From: JBALVT01 sp045110675
GTDB lineage: Bacteria; Pseudomonadota; Gammaproteobacteria; Pseudomonadales; Halieaceae
Length of the DNA stretch: 12,716 nt
Assembly (NCBI GenBank): GCA_045110675.1
Contig: JBGCGJ010000058.1
Span: forward strand, 1 to 12,716
Direction of reading: 5' to 3'
Shown piece by piece: positions 7,057 through 12,670 of this stretch. Both the position numbers and the translations under genes were made by a program. The number at the start of each line of letters is the position of its first letter. The stretch's first letter is position 1. The notes below the pieces were generated by a model that was given only the letters and a program-made list of their open reading frames with translations, made no database searches and was not told the origin of the DNA.

Positions 7057-7878
7057 TTATTTTAGCAAAGCGACAAGTGGGTCTGATCCGTCGTTACTGG
7101 GTTGCGCAAGCGCATCAAAGAAAAGCGAAAAAAGTTCGCTGTGGGAGGACAGGCCGAGTTTCTGGTAAATGTGTTTGCGGTGAACTTGTTCGGTTTGCCC
7201 ACTAATCCCCAGGGTTTTGGCTGCCAGCTTCGATGGGTATCCTTTCAGCACGAGCTGGACTACTTCTAGTTCTCTCGGTGTCAGAATGCTACAGCCAAAT
7301 TGCTGGAGAACCGTCTCAACCTGCTGGTGAAGTGTCGCCTCTGTGCGCTTGCCCTGATCCAGGTCAGACTTCCAGTGTTGTTTAACGAGAGAGGCGACAA
7401 GCTGGCAAGTGCCTGTGAGCTGCGCCAGTTCCCGTTTTGAAAATGGCCTCATCCGCTCAGTTCTTTCCAGTGAGATCGCGATGGGTGTGGCATCGCCACT
7501 TTCCAACAGGAACAAGGTATGGTCTATAACGCCACTGGAATCATAGTAGAGCGCGTAGTAATCGCTATCGCGAAAATCATCCGGCGCCAATTCCATTAGT
7601 CGGAAAAATCCTCTCAGGCCGGACTTTGCTTTTAAGTAGGTGGGTGAAAGTAGCCACAGGCCGTCTCTGTAAGGGCCACTAAAACCTTTCTGATCCCCCT
7701 CATGCAGGGCGTTGTGCAGAACTCTCAAAGAGCCGGATTCAGGATAGGCCATGATAACGGCACTATCGAAGGGAGCCGTCCCGCGAATGAAGTCTAACAG
7801 CGCATTCGGGAAGCTCTCTGTGCCAATCATGGCGATGGTGTGGGGCAGCTGGTCCAGGCTGTTTGAAGTCAGGGTCAC
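7057..7878 (-). CDS. LuxR-type transcriptional regulator with unrecognised N-terminal domain
   Basis: A 273-residue DNA-binding regulator. The C-terminal LuxR/FixJ helix-turn-helix covers about residues 197-252: ILTPRELEVVQLVLKGYPSKLAAKTLGIS, then TEQVHRKHIYQKLGLSSHSELF. The recognition region has GQTEQVH instead of the common xxTVKxH. The N-terminal 190 residues show no receiver-domain aspartate pattern and no clear autoinducer-binding signature. The stretch FDSAVIMAYPESGSLRVLHN looks GAF- or PAS-like, so a small-molecule sensor is likely, but the ligand is unknown. The start is a GTG without a visible Shine-Dalgarno sequence, 8 bases after the pspF stop, which suggests coupled translation. 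ATG at residue 17 is an alternative. Its position before gabD and the aminotransferase suggests that it controls them. Confidence 0.88.
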   Translation of the reverse strand: MTLTSNSLDQLPHTIAMIGTESFPNALLDFIRGTAPFDSAVIMAYPESGSLRVLHNALHEGDQKGFSGPYRDGLWLLSPTYLKAKSGLRGFFRLMELAPDDFRDSDYYALYYDSSGVIDHTLFLLESGDATPIAISLERTERMRPFSKRELAQLTGTCQLVASLVKQHWKSDLDQGKRTEATLHQQVETVLQQFGCSILTPRELEVVQLVLKGYPSKLAAKTLGISGQTEQVHRKHIYQKLGLSSHSELFSLFFDALAQPSNDGSDPLVALLK

Positions 7879-7886
7879 GTTATCAG

Positions 7887-8912
7887 TCAGCTATTTCTTT
7901 TGCGGCTCGAAAGCTTGTGTTTTCGTACCATGCCACGCAACTGATCGTAGCTCAAACCCATGGCCTGTGCTGTGCGGCGCTGGTTGTGGCCGTTGCGCGC
8001 GAGGGCCTGCTGAACTAATTGCTTCTCGGTGGCGGCCATGAACTCGTGAAAATTCTCCGAGGGCTGCTCGGTTTTTTCGGTGACATCTGGGTCGATAGTG
8101 TCATCAGCTGCCTTAACGGGTTCCAGAGCTGGGGCGAATGGCGACTTAAATGGGTCGAGGACAATACTATCCACCGCCCGATTGGGGTCTCCCCAGCGAT
8201 AAAGTGATCGCTCCACCGCATTCTTCAGCTCGCGGACGTTCCCGGGCCATGAGTGGTCTGCTAACTGCTGCTTGGCGCTATCTGAAAACCCCGGAAATAG
8301 GCTCCAGCCCAATTCCGTGCACATTCCAAAGGCAAAATGCTCTGCGAGCTCGTAAATATCATCGCTGCGCTGTGACAAGCTGGGGAGGTGCACCACATCA
8401 AAACTCAGGCGATCCAAAAGGTCTTCGCGAAACTTTCCCTGCTTTGCCAAAGCGGGGAGATTGGCATTGGTCGCTGCAAGAATTCGCACGTCAACTTTCA
8501 GGGTCTCCTGACCTCCAAGCCGTTCAAACTCACCGTATTCCACCAGCCGCAGTAGCTTTTCCTGCAATCTCGTGGACATGGTGGCCAGCTCGTCGAGAAA
8601 GAGGCTGCCTCCGTCGGCGCGTTCGAAGCGGCCTTTGTGCGCACGAGTAGCACCTGTGAAAGCACCTGCCTCATGACCGAACAATTCCGACTCGAGCAAC
8701 TGATCTGCGATAGCGGCACAGTTAACCTTGAGGAAAGAGGTTTCCCAGCGTTGGGAGAGAAAGTGCAGCCGCTCTGCGGCGAGCTCCTTACCTGTTCCTC
8801 GCTCGCCCAATATCAGCACCGGGCGATTGATAGGCGCGACATTGGAAATCTGGTCCAATGCCAGTGCAAGGGCAGCGGAATTTCCGATCATTCCTTCTTG
8901 CGGTCTATTCAT
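7887..8912 (-). CDS. pspF: PspF, sigma-54 activator of the phage shock operon
   Basis: An AAA+ bacterial enhancer-binding protein that remodels sigma-54 RNA polymerase at the psp promoter. The 341-residue protein starts directly with the ATPase domain and has no receiver or sensor domain, as in E. coli PspF (325). Walker A GERGTGKE is at 36-43, the sigma-54-contacting GAFTGA at 83-88, and Walker B SLFLDE at 103-108. LLDRLSFDVVHLP and SWPGNVRELKNAVERS follow. A Fis-type helix-turn-helix occupies about 308-333. W56 in LSQRW corresponds to the Trp56 through which PspA represses E. coli PspF. A linker of about 35 residues before the HTH is rich in Asp, Glu, Pro and Thr. It is divergent from the psp genes. 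No Shine-Dalgarno sequence precedes the ATG, which would suit low constant expression. Confidence 0.96.
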   Translation of the reverse strand: MNRPQEGMIGNSAALALALDQISNVAPINRPVLILGERGTGKELAAERLHFLSQRWETSFLKVNCAAIADQLLESELFGHEAGAFTGATRAHKGRFERADGGSLFLDELATMSTRLQEKLLRLVEYGEFERLGGQETLKVDVRILAATNANLPALAKQGKFREDLLDRLSFDVVHLPSLSQRSDDIYELAEHFAFGMCTELGWSLFPGFSDSAKQQLADHSWPGNVRELKNAVERSLYRWGDPNRAVDSIVLDPFKSPFAPALEPVKAADDTIDPDVTEKTEQPSENFHEFMAATEKQLVQQALARNGHNQRRTAQAMGLSYDQLRGMVRKHKLSSRKRNS

Positions 8913-8922
8913 GGGTTAAATA

Positions 8923-8964
8923 TACCCTAAATAAAGGTTTTTAATACCTAAAAAAGGTTTTAAA
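8923..8964. promoter_or_regulatory. Tandem imperfect repeats, candidate PspF upstream activating sites
   Basis: Two adjacent copies of an AT-rich element, 8923-8944 and 8945-8964, share the pattern TACC(C)TAAA(T)AAAGGTTTT followed by A-rich bases. Each holds an ACC...GGT inverted repeat, and the copies are about 22 bases apart, two helical turns. They lie roughly 106-148 bases upstream of the predicted psp transcription start, a distance suited to enhancer-binding proteins. E. coli psp has two adjacent PspF sites in a comparable place. Assignment to PspF is inference from position and repeat structure. Confidence 0.5.
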
Positions 8965-8969
8965 AACTC

Positions 8970-8982
8970 TATTATATTGATA
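8970..8982 (-). promoter_or_regulatory. Candidate IHF-binding site
   Basis: Read on the minus strand, the site matches the IHF core WATCAANNNNTTR at eight of nine defined positions; the mismatch is in the TTR part. It lies in an AT-rich stretch between the candidate activator sites and the -24/-12 promoter, where DNA bending is needed for looping. IHF takes part in psp activation in E. coli. A match of this quality is common in AT-rich DNA, so position carries much of the weight. Confidence 0.4.
8971..8976 (-). promoter_or_regulatory. Candidate -10 element for pspF
   Basis: On the minus strand this is a perfect TATAAT, placed so that transcription would start near 8964, about 50 bases before the pspF ATG. 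No good -35 hexamer lies 16-18 bases further upstream, so the promoter would be weak or activator-assisted. It overlaps the candidate IHF site, and its start point falls at the edge of the tandem repeats, so PspF bound there could repress its own gene as reported for E. coli. Confidence 0.35.
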
Positions 8983-9043
8983 TTTTTGTAGATCTTCGCC
9001 TGCGGTCCTGATAAAGGCTAATAAAAACAATGGCTTAGCAGTT

Positions 9044-9060
9044 TTGGCACGAATAATGTA
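9044..9060 (+). promoter_or_regulatory. Sigma-54 (-24/-12) promoter of the psp operon
   Basis: TTGGCACG at 9044-9051 is a perfect -24 element. Ten bases after its GG (9046-9047) comes GT at 9058-9059 in ATGTA, where the consensus -12 element is TTGCT. Predicted transcription start is about 9071, some 66 bases before the small membrane protein gene and 300 before pspA. Placement downstream of candidate PspF and IHF sites, and divergent from pspF, makes the call strong despite the GT in place of GC. Confidence 0.8.
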
Positions 9061-9123
9061 ATACACACTGTGTACGATGAAATTCTCAAACCAGGCCTTT
9101 TAGCGTCCCTAAGAGGTGCTGGA

Positions 9124-9134
9124 CGGGAGACCCG
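9124..9134 (+). promoter_or_regulatory. Small GC hairpin covering a ribosome binding site
   Basis: CGGGAGACCCG can fold into a four-pair GC stem with an AGA loop. The stem contains most of the only Shine-Dalgarno-like sequence (GGGAG, 9125-9129) for the ATG at 9137. A second, mutually exclusive stem, CGTCC (9104-9108) with GGACG (9121-9125), lies just upstream. The fold could limit translation of the first psp gene product. This is a reading of the bases only; no folding energy was calculated. Confidence 0.3.
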
Positions 9135-9136
9135 CG

Positions 9137-9340
9137 ATGAAGTACTGGAAAGAACGACCTCCAATTTATGCCGCATTGATCTTATTGAGTTCAATTTGCG
9201 GTGTGTTTTTGGGGCCCGGCGCAGGCGTATTGAGCTTCCTCCAGATGGCTATCGTGATTGAATTAACGTACGTAATCGGCGGAGTATTCCGCGACCAGAT
9301 AAATCATAGCCAGGGGCCGAGCCAGATTTCTAGTCTGTAG
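9137..9340 (+). CDS. Small predicted inner-membrane protein, first gene of the psp operon
   Basis: I do not recognise this 67-residue protein. It starts with a short charged head (MKYWKERPP), followed by a hydrophobic stretch from about residue 10 to 51 broken by GPGAG near 27-31. This suggests a two-span hairpin, or one span plus a re-entrant segment. The tail RDQINHSQGPSQISSL is polar. There is no cleavable signal peptide pattern and no resemblance to PspB, PspC, PspD or PspG that I can see. The ATG at 9137 is preferred over the in-frame GTG at 9116 because GGGAG ends seven bases before it and the extra N-terminus would be non-hydrophobic. It lies 66 bases after the predicted sigma-54 transcription start and 32 bases before pspA, so it should be induced with the psp genes. 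A membrane role beside PspA is inference. Confidence 0.7.
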   Translation: MKYWKERPPIYAALILLSSICGVFLGPGAGVLSFLQMAIVIELTYVIGGVFRDQINHSQGPSQISSL

Positions 9341-9372
9341 GTCGAGGTTTTACCAGTAACAGGAGAAATGAA

Positions 9373-10071
9373 ATGGGTATATTTTCCCGCATGACAGACA
9401 TCATCAACTCGAATCTGAACGCCATGTTAGATCAGGCTGAAGATCCAGAGAAAATGATACGTCTTATTATTCAGGAGATGGAGGATACGCTGGTAGAAGT
9501 GCGCAGTTCCTCGGCCAAGGTCCTGGCCGATCGAAAAGCCGCTGCGCGTAAACTCGAGCAGATTCAAGCTGAAGCCGACAGTTGGGAAGACAAAGCGAAG
9601 CTCGCCATCAATAAGGGCCGTGAGGACCTGGCACGTGCGGCACTGCAGGAAAAGCGCGAGATTGAGCAGGAGCTGATCGTTGTCCAGGCTGAAATGACGG
9701 CAACGGATGAGCACATCGACCAGCTCAATTCTGAAGTTTCTCAGCTACAGCAAAAACTTGGCGACGCAAAAGCGAAGCAAAAGGCCTTGCTGATGCGCAC
9801 TAAAACGGTTGAGTCGCGTATTAAGGTCAAGCGTCAGATTCAGCGCGAAGCTTTGGATACAGCCTTTGCTCGATTCGAGCATTTCGAGCGTCGTATGGAC
9901 AACTTGGAGAGCCAACTTGAAGTCATGGATTTCGGGCGGGATGTTTCTCCCGATTTGGCTGCTGAAATTGATGCCTTGCAAGAGGATGACAAGATCAACG
10001 ATGAGTTGGCAAAGCTTAAGGAAAAGATGGGCAAATCAACCGGCAGCAATGACACTGACGCCCAGCAGTAA
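9373..10071 (+). CDS. pspA: Phage shock protein A
   Basis: Peripheral inner-membrane protein of the ESCRT-III/Vipp1 family. It binds stressed membranes as large oligomers and, when unstressed, inhibits PspF. The 232-residue sequence (E. coli 222) begins MGIFSRMTDIINSNLNAMLDQAEDPEKMIRLIIQEMEDTL, an amphipathic first helix followed by the conserved PspA block. Long Lys/Glu/Gln-rich coiled coil follows to about residue 185, including ALQEKREIEQEL and FARFEHFERRMDNLESQLE. The acidic-then-basic C-terminus ends in a Ser/Asp/Gln tail slightly longer than usual. AGGAG ends seven bases before the ATG at 9373. A second ATG at 9368 is out of frame. It is followed by pspB after 70 bases. Confidence 0.97.
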   Translation: MGIFSRMTDIINSNLNAMLDQAEDPEKMIRLIIQEMEDTLVEVRSSSAKVLADRKAAARKLEQIQAEADSWEDKAKLAINKGREDLARAALQEKREIEQELIVVQAEMTATDEHIDQLNSEVSQLQQKLGDAKAKQKALLMRTKTVESRIKVKRQIQREALDTAFARFEHFERRMDNLESQLEVMDFGRDVSPDLAAEIDALQEDDKINDELAKLKEKMGKSTGSNDTDAQQ

Positions 10072-10141
10072 TTTCAGTTTGGCTGTGTCCCCCATTAATG
10101 GCAGCATATCGAGTTATCAAGTCTGCCCAAGGAAAGAATGA

Positions 10142-10399
10142 ATGGATTTACTAAGCTTTATGTTTGTCCCGACCATTTTGTTTATGGTTGTCGTCGCGCC
10201 AATCTGGCTTTCCATGCATTACCGCAGTGTGAGCCGTTCGTCGCATGGCCTGGGTGAGAAGGATCGCGAAACCATCGATCATATGCTCGAGACGGTAGAC
10301 AAATTGACCGAGAGGATTGGCACGCTGGAATCTATCCTGGATGCCGATGATCCCAAATGGAAAGACAATGTTTCCCGATACGCACGGGACGAGGAGTAA
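10142..10399 (+). CDS. pspB: Phage shock protein B
   Basis: Small inner-membrane protein that works with PspC to release PspF from PspA under envelope stress. The 85 residues hold one N-terminal transmembrane segment (about 4-24, ending in the family motif APIWLSMHYRS). A cytoplasmic coiled-coil helix follows, ending LTERIGTLESILDADDPKWKD, nearly identical to the ERIQALESILDAEHPNWRD block of E. coli PspB. An additional tail of about 12 residues follows. AAGGAAAG stands just before the ATG. The stop is three bases before pspC, and GAGGAG at the end of pspB serves as the pspC ribosome binding site, so the two are tightly coupled. Confidence 0.95.
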   Translation: MDLLSFMFVPTILFMVVVAPIWLSMHYRSVSRSSHGLGEKDRETIDHMLETVDKLTERIGTLESILDADDPKWKDNVSRYARDEE

Positions 10400-10402
10400 T
10401 TT

Positions 10403-10915
10403 ATGACACGCAGACGTGGTAGACATCACAACTTCAGTTCGCGAAGACGCCGGTTCCGCAATCGGAAAAAATCCGGTTGGGGAATGAATCTCTATCGCAA
10501 CACTCGCGAGGGAAAGATCTCCGGAGTGTGCGCAGGTCTTGGCGACAACTGGGATATTGCGCATTGGGTTGTGCGATTGACGTGGGTTGGCGCGTTTTTG
10601 TTCACGGGGCCCCTGGCTTTTTGGGCCTATATCGGCGCCTGGATAATGATGGCGCCAAACCCCCACCGTCGCGCCGGTGATCTGCAATCCGATCGCTACG
10701 AAGCCGATTACGTCGACGAGAATATCGAGATGGAGTACGACGAATATAGTCACGATTATCGGCCCAAGAAGGTGTTTCGTTATCCAGACAGCAACAGCGA
10801 GCGTTTACAGCGTGCGAAAGAGCGCCTCGATGCCGCCTTACGTCGAGTTGAGGGAATGGAGAGCTACGTGACCTCCAGACAGTACAATCTCAACAAGGAA
10901 ATCTCAAAACTATAG
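10403..10915 (+). CDS. pspC: Phage shock protein C, extended form
   Basis: Inner-membrane partner of PspB. The PspC domain spans about residues 28-86: MNLYRNTREGKISGVCAGLGDNW, then hydrophobic segments around 55-84 with the conserved glycine and tryptophan pattern, ending MMAPNP. The protein is 170 residues, longer than the 119 of E. coli PspC. Residues 3-23 form a very basic head with ten arginines. The C-terminal part has an acidic Tyr/Asp/Glu-rich stretch (97-120) and then a predicted helix (133-168) that could form a coiled coil. The ATG at 10403 is preferred over the internal ATG at 10484 because GAGGAG lies six bases before it, so the basic head is probably real. No pspD, pspE or pspG follows. 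Confidence 0.93.
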   Translation: MTRRRGRHHNFSSRRRRFRNRKKSGWGMNLYRNTREGKISGVCAGLGDNWDIAHWVVRLTWVGAFLFTGPLAFWAYIGAWIMMAPNPHRRAGDLQSDRYEADYVDENIEMEYDEYSHDYRPKKVFRYPDSNSERLQRAKERLDAALRRVEGMESYVTSRQYNLNKEISKL

Positions 10916-10923
10916 CCAACGGG

Positions 10924-10948
10924 AGTGTCCCCGGCCGGGGGTTCCACT
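10924..10948 (+). repeat. GC-rich inverted repeat after pspC
   Basis: CCCCGGCCGGGG at 10929-10940 is a perfect 12-base palindrome just after the pspC stop, flanked by AGTG (10924) and CACT (10945) that extend it with an uneven internal loop. No T-run follows, so it is not a classical intrinsic terminator. It may be a 3' stem-loop that protects the psp message or a partial terminator. The rest of the 120-base gap is AT-rich, with an isolated TATAAT at 10987-10992 that lacks a good -35 partner. Confidence 0.4.
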
Positions 10949-11035
10949 ATAACCTAATATTCGCTATTCTTTAGACATTATAAACATATAATGAAAGGGC
11001 ATAAGGCTGCTTAAGACGGCCAGACCCTGGGGACA

Positions 11036-11806
11036 GTGAAAGTGACAGACGATTCGTACGTCGCGCCGCCGAGCGCGATACTGGCATTGACCGAGGCCCA
11101 CAGAACCTTTATCGAGGTGGTGTCGTTAACTTTAACCCAGTCAGCATTGCGAAAATCCCCCCGCGGGGATGGTCATGCCGTTATGGTACTGCCCGGATTT
11201 TTTGGTGACGATGGCTACAATACACCTCTTAGAAAGTTTCTGGGCGGCTTGGGGTATTCGGTTTACGGCTGGGCTCAGGGTAGAAATTTGGGGCCTAGAG
11301 ACGGCGTCCTCGAGGCCGTTCAGGAGCGTCTGGAATTTTTATATCGTGAGCACGGTGGTCCGGTTTCACTTATCGGACATAGCCTGGGGGGCATCTTCGC
11401 CAGAGAGCTCGCCAGAGAAATGCCGCAATATGTTCGCCAGGTGATTTCTTTGGGAAGCCCCTTTGGTGAAGGCAGATTGACAGCCTCTTACCTTGCGCGA
11501 GTATTTTCCCGATTAAATCCCCCGGAAGAACTTACCATTGATCAAGATGTTTTAGCTGCCGCGCCGCCGGTGCCCACCACCGCTATTTATTCCCATGGCG
11601 ATGGTGTCGTCAATTGGAAGACTTCAGTCCAGGTTGATGGGCATGAACAATCGGAGAATATCCGAATCCTCGGCAGTCATTGTGGGATGACAATGAACCC
11701 CACGGCCTGGTTTTTATTGGCTGAACGACTGGCACAAGAAGCGGATCAGTGGAAACCCTTCGAGCGCAGCGGTTGGGAGTCCGTGGTTTATCCTGCTGTC
11801 GCTTGA
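11036..11806 (+). CDS. Alpha/beta hydrolase, lipase-like, substrate unknown
   Basis: A 256-residue hydrolase with a visible catalytic triad: nucleophile S116 in IGHSLGG (113-119), D189 in SHGDGVV, and H215 in GSHCGM. AVMVLPGFFGDDGYNTPLRKFL after strand 1 supplies the oxyanion-hole region and resembles short lipase/esterase or PGAP1-like hydrolases that act on lipids. There is no signal peptide, so it is probably cytoplasmic. Two GTG codons can start it. The one at 11036 gives the longest protein, but GGGGA (11029-11033) is better spaced for the GTG at 11042, which would shorten it by two residues. It stands alone after the psp operon in the same direction and converges on fghA. Read-through from psp is possible because no strong terminator separates them. 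Substrate and role are not evident. Confidence 0.82.
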   Translation: MKVTDDSYVAPPSAILALTEAHRTFIEVVSLTLTQSALRKSPRGDGHAVMVLPGFFGDDGYNTPLRKFLGGLGYSVYGWAQGRNLGPRDGVLEAVQERLEFLYREHGGPVSLIGHSLGGIFARELAREMPQYVRQVISLGSPFGEGRLTASYLARVFSRLNPPEELTIDQDVLAAAPPVPTTAIYSHGDGVVNWKTSVQVDGHEQSENIRILGSHCGMTMNPTAWFLLAERLAQEADQWKPFERSGWESVVYPAVA

Positions 11807-11824
11807 GCGTTAGGGCTTGATTAT

Positions 11825-12670
11825 TTAGCTCGACAATTCCTGGGCGTGAAAGGCGATGTGTTCGCCTATAAAACTCGCGATAAAAAAATAACTGTGGTCA
11901 TAGCCGGGTTGACGGCGGATTGTCGCGGCATAGTTTGATTCCATGCAGGCCTCCTCCAATAACTCGGTTTTCAGTTGTTCCTGCAAAAAGTTATCAGCTT
12001 CACCCTGGTCAACCAGCATGGGCAGCTGTTGCGCACCGGATCGAATCAGTTCGCAGCTGTCATATCTTTTCCAGCTTTCCCTGTCCTGCCCCAGGTAATT
12101 CCCCAGAGCCTTTTCACCCCAGGGACATTGCAAGGGCGAGACAATAGGAGAGAAAGCCGACACGGATTGATAGCGATCCGGATTGCGCAGCGCGATGGTC
12201 AGTGCGCCATGCCCTCCCATTGAATGCCCGAAGATTGAACTGCGCTGGGCATTCACTGGAAAGTTCTCTGCAATCAGTTCCGGAAGTTCAAGACAGATGT
12301 AATCGTCCATCTGATAGTGTCCCTTCCAGGGTGGCTCGGTTGCATTGACGTAAAAACCAGCGCCAAGGCCAAAGTCCCAGGATTCCTCCGCATCATCCGG
12401 TACCCCTGCACCGCGAGGGCTTGTGTCCGGGGCAACAATCACCACCCCATGTTCAGCGGCGTAGCGTTGGGCCCCCGCTTTCTGCACAAAATTTTCGTCG
12501 GTGCAGGTGAGGCCTGAAAGCCAAAATAAAACGGGCAAGTTTCCCTCGGTCGCATGAGGGGGAAGATACACTGAAAAGTTCATCTGACAGTTCAGGGTAC
12601 TCGAGGTATGACTAAAGCGTTGTTGGCTGCCACCGAAGCAGGCGACATCTGCAATTTTTTCCAGTTTCAC
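11825..12670 (-). CDS. fghA: S-formylglutathione hydrolase
   Basis: Hydrolyses S-formylglutathione to formate and glutathione, the last step of glutathione-dependent formaldehyde detoxification in the cytoplasm. An esterase D family protein of 281 residues with PVLFWLSGLTCTDENFVQKAGAQRYAAEHG, APDTSPRG and WDFGLGAGFYVNAT. The nucleophile S150 lies in FGHSMGGHGAL, with D226 (QGEADNF) and H259 (YDHSYFF). I chose the GTG at 12670 because KLEKIADVACFGG then aligns with the usual N-terminus and the length fits the family (277-281). The frame also stays open to a TTG at 12700, which would add ten residues of no known counterpart. GGGG eight bases before the GTG may serve as ribosome binding site. 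The usual partner, glutathione-dependent formaldehyde dehydrogenase, is absent from the window and may lie just beyond its right edge. Confidence 0.94.
   Translation of the reverse strand: MKLEKIADVACFGGSQQRFSHTSSTLNCQMNFSVYLPPHATEGNLPVLFWLSGLTCTDENFVQKAGAQRYAAEHGVVIVAPDTSPRGAGVPDDAEESWDFGLGAGFYVNATEPPWKGHYQMDDYICLELPELIAENFPVNAQRSSIFGHSMGGHGALTIALRNPDRYQSVSAFSPIVSPLQCPWGEKALGNYLGQDRESWKRYDSCELIRSGAQQLPMLVDQGEADNFLQEQLKTELLEEACMESNYAATIRRQPGYDHSYFFIASFIGEHIAFHAQELSS

Noticed and set aside
7044..7070. Possible terminator at the end of the LuxR-type gene (GCGA-GA-TCGC and GCTA...TAGC)
   Set aside because: Stems of only four pairs, a two-base loop in the first, part of the second inside the coding region, and no T-run on the minus strand.
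9077..9103. Eight-codon leader peptide (ATG to TAG) just after the predicted psp start
   Set aside because: It begins about six bases from the predicted 5' end, has no ribosome binding site, and shows no run of regulatory codons.
9070..9261. 63-codon frame overlapping the small membrane protein gene in another frame
   Set aside because: It starts at a GTG right at the predicted transcription start, has no ribosome binding site, and codes for an Arg/Glu-rich sequence without pattern. The frame from 9137 has both a Shine-Dalgarno sequence and a coherent membrane profile.
10987..10992. Promoter for the alpha/beta hydrolase based on TATAAT
   Set aside because: The -10 is perfect, but no hexamer 16-18 bases upstream resembles TTGACA, and the region is AT-rich, so the match alone is weak.
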